Assembly: GCA_000955785.1 (NCBI GenBank)
Contig: JYOD01000117.1
Coordinates: forward strand, 1 to 64,000
DNA: 64,000 nt
Source of the DNA: Burkholderiaceae bacterium 16
Lineage (GTDB): Bacteria > Pseudomonadota > Gammaproteobacteria > Burkholderiales > Burkholderiaceae
Direction: 5' to 3'
The translations under genes were made by a program, and so were the position numbers. Under the pieces are notes generated by a model. That model did no database searches and had not been told where the DNA came from. It saw only the letters and a list, made by a program, of their open reading frames with translations. Positions 59,549 to 64,000 of this stretch are shown piece by piece; the first letter of the stretch is position 1; each line of letters opens with the position of its first letter.

Positions 59549-60327
59549 AAGCGGCGGACATGGATGCACCGGCGCATTCCGGGAGCGCGGCGGAGCCCGC
59601 GTCTGCGCACCAGCACCTGCGCGACGGATGGCACATCGAGCCCGCCGGCGACCGCTGCCTGTTGATCCGCCTGGGCAACCGGGTCGATGCCGAAGTCAGC
59701 CAGACGGTGCACGCGGTGACGGCATGGCTGTCCAGCCGCGTCCTGCCCGGCGTCATCGACGTGGTGCCGGCGTTCACCACGGTGGCCGTCCACTACCTGC
59801 CCGCCCAGTTGCCACGCGGCGAGGGCTCCGCCTCGCAGGTTCTGAGCGCGACCATAGACCATCTCCTGTCACAAGGCGTGCCCAGGATCGCGGGCTCCGG
59901 ACGCCTGGTGGAAATTCCGGTGTGCTATGGCGGCGAGTACGGCCCCGACCTGGAAGACGTCGCGCACCAATGCGGCATCTCCACCGGCGAGGTCATCCGC
60001 CTGCATACCGCCGCGCCACTCGTCCTCTACACGTTCTTCTTCGCGCCGGGCACCCCGTTCGCCGGACCGCTGGATCCCAGGCTGCAGGTGCCACGGCGCG
60101 CAGTGCCGCGCACCTGTGTGCCGGCCGGGTCCGTGGCGATCGCCAACGGGATCTCGTCCATCTACCCGACTGAATCCCCCGGCGGGTGGAACCTGATTGG
60201 CCGTACGCCCTGGACCTTGTTCGACATCCGCAAGAGCCCGCCGACGCGCCTGCAGATCGGAGACCGCATGCAATTCATGCCGATCACGCCGCGCGAGTTC
60301 GAAGGGCTGCTGGAGCCGCACCAATGA
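59545..60327 (+). CDS. pxpB: 5-oxoprolinase subunit B (PxpB/KipI-like)
   Basis: A 260-residue protein of the allophanate-hydrolase-subunit-1 family: GDRCLLIRLGNRVDAEV near the N-terminus, VEIPVCYGGEYGPDLEDVA, FFFAPGTPFAGPLDPRL and SVAIANGISSIYPTESPGGWNLIGRTP. The N-terminal 30 residues are an extension; ATG 59560 is an alternative start. It overlaps both neighbours by four bases, so it is coupled to the aminotransferase and pxpC. It works with PxpA and PxpC in ATP-dependent opening of 5-oxoproline. Confidence 0.88.
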   Translation: MKAADMDAPAHSGSAAEPASAHQHLRDGWHIEPAGDRCLLIRLGNRVDAEVSQTVHAVTAWLSSRVLPGVIDVVPAFTTVAVHYLPAQLPRGEGSASQVLSATIDHLLSQGVPRIAGSGRLVEIPVCYGGEYGPDLEDVAHQCGISTGEVIRLHTAAPLVLYTFFFAPGTPFAGPLDPRLQVPRRAVPRTCVPAGSVAIANGISSIYPTESPGGWNLIGRTPWTLFDIRKSPPTRLQIGDRMQFMPITPREFEGLLEPHQ

Positions 60328-61328
60328 ACCATATGCTGGTTGAAAAGCCCGGGGTGTTTTCCCTCCTCCAGGACACGGGGCGCAACGGCTACCAGCGCTA
60401 CGGCGTACCGGTCAATGGGCCGATGGATGAGTGGGCGCACCGCGTCGCCAATGCCCTGGTAGGCAATGGCGAAGAGGCCGCCACCCTCGAATGCACGCTG
60501 AAGGGACCCTGCGTCAGCTTCTCCCGCAACACCTTGATCGCCCTGAGCGGCGCGGATATGCGGGTCACCGCGGGCGGCGCCCAGATCCCCATGCACTGTG
60601 CCGTCATGCTGCGCCACGGCGTACGCCTGGAGTTCGGCGAGCGCAGGTCGGGGGCCCGCGCCTACCTCGCGGTGCGGGGTGGATTCGATGCCCCGCTCGT
60701 GCTGGGCAGCCGCAGCACCTACGTGCGCGGCAGCTTCGGCGGCTTCGAAGGCCGCGCGTTGCGCCGCGGCGACCGGGTGCCGGTGGCATCGCCAAGGGGA
60801 GAAGTCCTGGAACTCGAGCGCATGATGATCCAGAGCGGCATGCCCTTCGTCGCCGCGGCGGCGCCGGACACCGCACCACTGTCATCGGCCACGCAGGCGC
60901 TGCGCTTCGTGCCTGGCCCGCAGTGGCAGTCCTTCACCAGCCAGGCGCAGCACGACTTCGAATCCGAGTGTTTCCGGGTTTCAGCGCAATCCGACCGCAT
61001 GGGCTACCGGCTGGAAGGTCCCGAGTTGAGATTGGCGCAGCCACTGGAAATGATCTCCGAGGTCGTGACCTTCGGCACCGTCCAAGTGCCACCGGGCGGT
61101 AGTCCTATTGTGCTGATGGCCGACCGCCAGAGCGCCGGCGGGTATCCGAAGCTGGCCTATGTCGCCAGTGCCGACCTGCCCTCGCTGGCGCAGGCCCTGC
61201 CAGGCGATGCGCTGCGCTTCCAGGCCATCACCCAAGCCGAGGCAGAGGCACTCTGCCTGGAAGTCGAAGATCGCTTTGCCCGCGTCAAGGTGCTGGCCGC
61301 AAAGGCGCTGGGCCTCCCCATCCCATAA
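60324..61328 (+). CDS. pxpC: 5-oxoprolinase subunit C (PxpC/KipA-like)
   Basis: A 334-residue protein of the biotin-dependent-carboxyltransferase-like/allophanate-hydrolase-subunit-2 family: PGVFSLLQDTGRNGYQRYGVPVNGPMDEWA at the start, VRGGFDAPLVLGSRSTYVRGSFGGFEGR in the middle and VPPGGSPIVLMADRQSAGGYPKLAYV near the end. All expected blocks are present. It overlaps pxpB by four bases and is followed 17 bases later by pxpA copy 2. Confidence 0.9.
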   Translation: MNHMLVEKPGVFSLLQDTGRNGYQRYGVPVNGPMDEWAHRVANALVGNGEEAATLECTLKGPCVSFSRNTLIALSGADMRVTAGGAQIPMHCAVMLRHGVRLEFGERRSGARAYLAVRGGFDAPLVLGSRSTYVRGSFGGFEGRALRRGDRVPVASPRGEVLELERMMIQSGMPFVAAAAPDTAPLSSATQALRFVPGPQWQSFTSQAQHDFESECFRVSAQSDRMGYRLEGPELRLAQPLEMISEVVTFGTVQVPPGGSPIVLMADRQSAGGYPKLAYVASADLPSLAQALPGDALRFQAITQAEAEALCLEVEDRFARVKVLAAKALGLPIP

Positions 61329-61345
61329 CGCAAAAGGAATCCATC

Positions 61346-62098
61346 ATGCCGTTCATCGATATCAACTGCGATATGGGCGAGAGCTTCGGGCCCTGGGTCA
61401 TGGGCAACGACCGCGCGATCCTGCAGCATGTCACCTCCGCCAACATTGCCTGCGGATTCCATGCCGGGGATCCGGACACGATGCTCGAGACGGTCCGTGC
61501 GGCCGCGGCCGCCGGCGTGGCGGTTGGTGCGCATCCGGGACTCCCCGATTTGCAAGGCTTCGGCCGCCGCGCCATGGCCATGACGCCAGACGAGGTCTAT
61601 GCCCTCATTGTGTATCAGGTGGGAGCCATGCTGGGCGTCACCCGCGCGGTGGGGGTCCCCCTGCACCACGTGAAGACACACGGCGCGCTCTACAACATGA
61701 CCGCGCGCGACCCGGCGCTTGCCAAGGCGGTAGCGCAGGCCGTGCACGACATCGATCCCAAGCTGATGGTCTACGTCGCCAACGCCAACATGGCGAGCGC
61801 CGCCCGCACGATGGGCCTGCGCGCGGCCTTCGAGGTCTATGCGGACCGCAGCTACCAGGTCGACGGCACGCTGACCCCGCGCTCCGAGCCGCACGCGATG
61901 ATCGAAGACGTGGCGGAATCGATCGCCCAGGTCAAGCGCATGGTGACCGATGGCAGCGTGATCTCGCTCGCAGGCAAGACCGTTCCCATCACGGCCGACA
62001 CGCTCTGCATCCATGGCGACCAGCCCGGCGCAGCGGTATTCGCGGCGCGTATCCGCGCCGCGCTCGATGCCGATGGCATCGGCGTGCGGCCCGTCTGA
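61346..62098 (+). CDS. pxpA: 5-oxoprolinase subunit A (PxpA), copy 2
   Basis: A 250-residue LamB/YcsF-family protein: FIDINCDMGESFGPWVMGND, ANIACGFHAGDP, VGAHPGLPDLQGFGRR, VKTHGALYN and TLCIHGDQPG are the conserved blocks. AAAGGAAT lies nine bases before the ATG. Being directly after pxpBC it is the more likely partner of these subunits; copy 1 at 50180 has clearly diverged and may act on a related lactam or serve as a backup. Confidence 0.9.
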   Translation: MPFIDINCDMGESFGPWVMGNDRAILQHVTSANIACGFHAGDPDTMLETVRAAAAAGVAVGAHPGLPDLQGFGRRAMAMTPDEVYALIVYQVGAMLGVTRAVGVPLHHVKTHGALYNMTARDPALAKAVAQAVHDIDPKLMVYVANANMASAARTMGLRAAFEVYADRSYQVDGTLTPRSEPHAMIEDVAESIAQVKRMVTDGSVISLAGKTVPITADTLCIHGDQPGAAVFAARIRAALDADGIGVRPV

Positions 62099-62184
62099 CG
62101 CATTCCGCCACCGATGCACGAGCGCTCACGCAGCGCGCCCCGCACCCCATTCCGACCGACCCTCCCCACACCAAGGTAATCCTT

Positions 62185-63780
62185 ATGTCTTCCAAGCTGA
62201 CTCCGCGCCCCAAGCGCATGCTCAACCTCACGGCGTGCGCCGTCGCGCTGGCGATCGGCACGCTCGCTGGCAGCGCTGCGCATGCGCAGACGCGCGGCGG
62301 CACGTTGCGCGCGATCGCGCAGCCCGAGCCACCCACGCTCATGCTTGGCCTCAATCAGCAAACGCCCACCCAATACGTGGCGGGCAAGATCTATGAAAGC
62401 CTGCTGACGTGGACGCCGGACATGAAGCCGAAGCCGGGCCTGGCCAGGTCCTGGACCATTTCCCCCGACGGCAAGGTCTACACGTTCGAGTTGCAGCCGA
62501 ACGTCAAGTGGCACGATGGCAAGCCGTTCTCGGCAGACGACGTTGTGTTCTCGGTCGACAAGTTCCTGCGCACGGTGCACCCGCGCGCGCGGGTCATCAT
62601 CGAGCAGTTCGTGGACACCGTGAAGGCGCTCGGCCCAAACAAGGTGCAGATCACGCTGAAGGCGCCATTTGCTCCGTTTCTGAAAGCCTTCGTCAGTGAC
62701 AACATGCCGATCGTGCCAAAGCACATCTATGACGGCACTGACTACGCCAAGAACCCGGCCAACCAGACGCCAATCGGGACCGGCCCGTTCAAGTTCAAGG
62801 AGTGGAAGAAAGGCGCGTACATCATCCTCACGCGCAACCCCGATTACTGGCAGGCCGGCAAGCCTTACCTGGACGAGATCGTCTTCAACGTGATTCCCGA
62901 TGCGGCCTCGCGCGCGGTTGCTTTCGAGCGCGGCGACGTTCAGGTGGTGAGTGCTGGTGACGTGGACAACGTGGAGGTGAAACGTCTCAAGGCGCTGCCG
63001 GGCGTGCAATACACGACGAAGGGCTGGGAGATGTTCTCCAAGCTGGCCTATATCCAGATGAACCAGCGCAAGCCGCCTTTCGACAACGTCAAGGTGCGCC
63101 AGGCTGTGATGGAGGCCATCAACCGCAAGTTCGTCGTGAACAGCATCTTTTTCGGTCTCGGCAAGGTTGCCACAGGTCCGATTTCTTCCACCACGCCGTT
63201 CTACGATGCCAACGTGCCGGCCTACAACTTCGAACTGAAGAAAGCACGAGCACTGATCAAGGAGTCGGGCGTCGACCCCGCGAAGACGCCGATCAAGATC
63301 CTGTCGTATCCCTACGGCGCGACCTGGGACCGGCTCGGCGAGTACACGCGCCAGAGCCTCGAGCAGCTCGGCTTCAAGGTCGAGATAGAGTCGGCGGATG
63401 CGGGCACGTGGGCCAAGCGCGTCTCGGATTTCGATTTCGACCTCACCTTCAGCTTCACGTCGCAATATGGAGATCCGGCGCTGGGCGTTTCGCGCCTTTA
63501 CCTGGCCCGCAACATGGTCAAGGGCTCTGCATTCGTCAACAACCAGGGATACCGGAACGACGCGGTTGACGCGATGTGGGACAAGGCAGCCGCCGCGACC
63601 TCTAACGACGAGCGCCAGAAGCTGTACTCCAGCATCCAGAAGACACTCGTGGAAGAGGTGGCGAACGGGTACCTGTTCGAGATGGAGATTCCGACGCTCT
63701 ACAACGCGAAGGTGCACAACCTGATCCAGACGGCGATCGGTCTTAACGACACATTCGCCGATGCCTACATCGACAAGTAG
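62185..63780 (+). CDS. Peptide/nickel-type ABC transporter substrate-binding protein
   Basis: A 531-residue family 5 extracellular binding protein with signal peptide (about residues 1-34, ending AHA). GGTLRAIAQPEPPTLMLGL, YESLLTWTPDMKPKPGLA, WHDGKPFSADDVVFSVDKF and GTGPFKFKEWKKG are typical. ATG 62185 with AAGG eight bases upstream is chosen; the long upstream frame is out-of-frame reading of pxpC and pxpA. It is probably the receptor for peptides or acylated amino acids feeding the D-aminoacylase and oxoprolinase. A strong hairpin separates it from the permease gene. Confidence 0.9.
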   Translation: MSSKLTPRPKRMLNLTACAVALAIGTLAGSAAHAQTRGGTLRAIAQPEPPTLMLGLNQQTPTQYVAGKIYESLLTWTPDMKPKPGLARSWTISPDGKVYTFELQPNVKWHDGKPFSADDVVFSVDKFLRTVHPRARVIIEQFVDTVKALGPNKVQITLKAPFAPFLKAFVSDNMPIVPKHIYDGTDYAKNPANQTPIGTGPFKFKEWKKGAYIILTRNPDYWQAGKPYLDEIVFNVIPDAASRAVAFERGDVQVVSAGDVDNVEVKRLKALPGVQYTTKGWEMFSKLAYIQMNQRKPPFDNVKVRQAVMEAINRKFVVNSIFFGLGKVATGPISSTTPFYDANVPAYNFELKKARALIKESGVDPAKTPIKILSYPYGATWDRLGEYTRQSLEQLGFKVEIESADAGTWAKRVSDFDFDLTFSFTSQYGDPALGVSRLYLARNMVKGSAFVNNQGYRNDAVDAMWDKAAAATSNDERQKLYSSIQKTLVEEVANGYLFEMEIPTLYNAKVHNLIQTAIGLNDTFADAYIDK

Positions 63781-63794
63781 GCACCCGTGCGCGG

Positions 63795-63825
63795 CGATGC
63801 GCCGGGCAAGTGGCACGGCGCATCG
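63795..63825 (+). terminator. Intra-operon hairpin between binding-protein and permease genes
   Basis: CGATGCGCCG and CGGCGCATCG form a perfect 10-bp stem with an 11-base loop. There is no long T-run. Such hairpins often stabilise the upstream mRNA or cause partial termination, so more receptor than permease is made. Confidence 0.55.
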
Positions 63826-63858
63826 TTCCTCCTCGTTAACTTTCTTGGAATCTATTCC

Positions 63859-64000
63859 GTGGATAAGGCACTGTCAGTGTTCGCGCGGCTCGGCAAGGCA
63901 GCCCTGGTCGTGCTGGGTGTCGTCGTCGTCAACTTCCTGTTGATCCGCCTGGCGCCCGGCGATCCGGCCGCCGTGCTGGCGGGCGAATCGGGGGCCTCGG
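63859..64000 (+). CDS. ABC transporter permease, DppB-like (partial, runs off window)
   Basis: A frame begins at GTG 63859 and is open to the window end (47 codons). VVLGVVVVNFLLIRLAPGDPAAVLAGESG is the first membrane helix and the start of the periplasmic loop of DppB/OppB-type permeases. The GTG start is inferred; no in-frame ATG is available and the ribosome site is weak. It follows the family 5 binding protein gene, as expected for a peptide transporter operon. Confidence 0.8.
   Translation, partial: MDKALSVFARLGKAALVVLGVVVVNFLLIRLAPGDPAAVLAGESGAS

Noticed and set aside
61852..63816. A 654-codon open frame on the minus strand opposite the peptide-binding protein gene
   Set aside because: It is antisense to a clear family 5 binding protein and pxpA, is rich in Arg/His/Leu typical of GC-rich shadow frames, and has no domain or ribosome site.
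1..64000. CRISPR array
   Set aside because: No run of regularly spaced direct repeats was seen, and no cas gene is present.

Overview
The window is GC-rich, gene-dense proteobacterial DNA. Two Bug-type tripartite tricarboxylate receptors, an imuA-imuB-dnaE2 SOS cassette, paired LacI/IclR/GntR regulators and many aldonate/aldarate genes point to Burkholderiaceae, most likely Cupriavidus or a close relative, probably a secondary replicon (chromid or megaplasmid). This placement is inference from gene content; there is no rRNA or core marker to fix it.

Region 1 (1-20 kb) is accessory and patchy. It holds an AAA ATPase, an SOS mutagenesis operon under a perfect LexA box, and a complete IS5-family element inserted exactly at the dnaE2 stop codon. 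Further on are small secreted proteins, a flavin oxidase, a scrambled AAA/TPR regulator gene, a vapBC toxin-antitoxin pair, and a compact five-gene cluster (single-TM protein, DUF4337-like, NYN/PIN-like). Coiled-coil gene debris follows. Next is a pair of PilJ/NarX-type sensors behind a sigma-54 promoter and a twin-hexaloop attenuator of the ANTAR type, directly abutted by an IS110-family remnant.

Region 2 (19.9-29 kb) has two small catabolic modules. The first is a LacI regulator divergent from an enolase-superfamily enzyme and a Bug receptor, with a tandem palindromic operator between. The second is a GntR regulator with a sterol-desaturase-like hydroxylase, an MFS transporter, an alpha/beta hydrolase and an iron alcohol dehydrogenase. 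Three near-identical CTAATATATTAG palindromes precede its three transcription units.

Region 3 (29.4-48.5 kb) is a sugar-acid catabolic island. An IclR regulator fused to an SMP-30 lactonase-like domain is divergent from RraA-like, NTF2-like, aldehyde dehydrogenase and Dabb genes, followed by a Tat-exported SMP-30 lactonase. Opposite are an aldarate dehydratase of the enolase superfamily, a Bug receptor and two tandem UxaA/GarD-type dehydratases. Two tandem LacI regulators, an IlvD/Edd dehydratase, a mannonate-dehydratase-like enzyme and an MFS sugar-acid transporter complete it. Four intergenic copies of TCCCA-N5-TGGGA tie these units into one apparent regulon. The likely flow is lactone opening, several alternative dehydrations, then oxidation of 2-oxoglutarate semialdehyde to 2-oxoglutarate.

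Region 4 (48.8-64 kb) starts with two tRNA-like genes carrying stem mismatches. It continues with a locus for acylated or cyclised amino acids: D-aminoacylase, aminotransferase, 5-oxoprolinase PxpB/PxpC/PxpA plus a second PxpA, two DapA-superfamily enzymes, a polyamine-type ABC transporter with both permeases fused, a GntR regulator, and the start of a peptide-type ABC transporter that runs off the window. Two copies of a TTGGYATACCA-type operator link the two ends of this locus.
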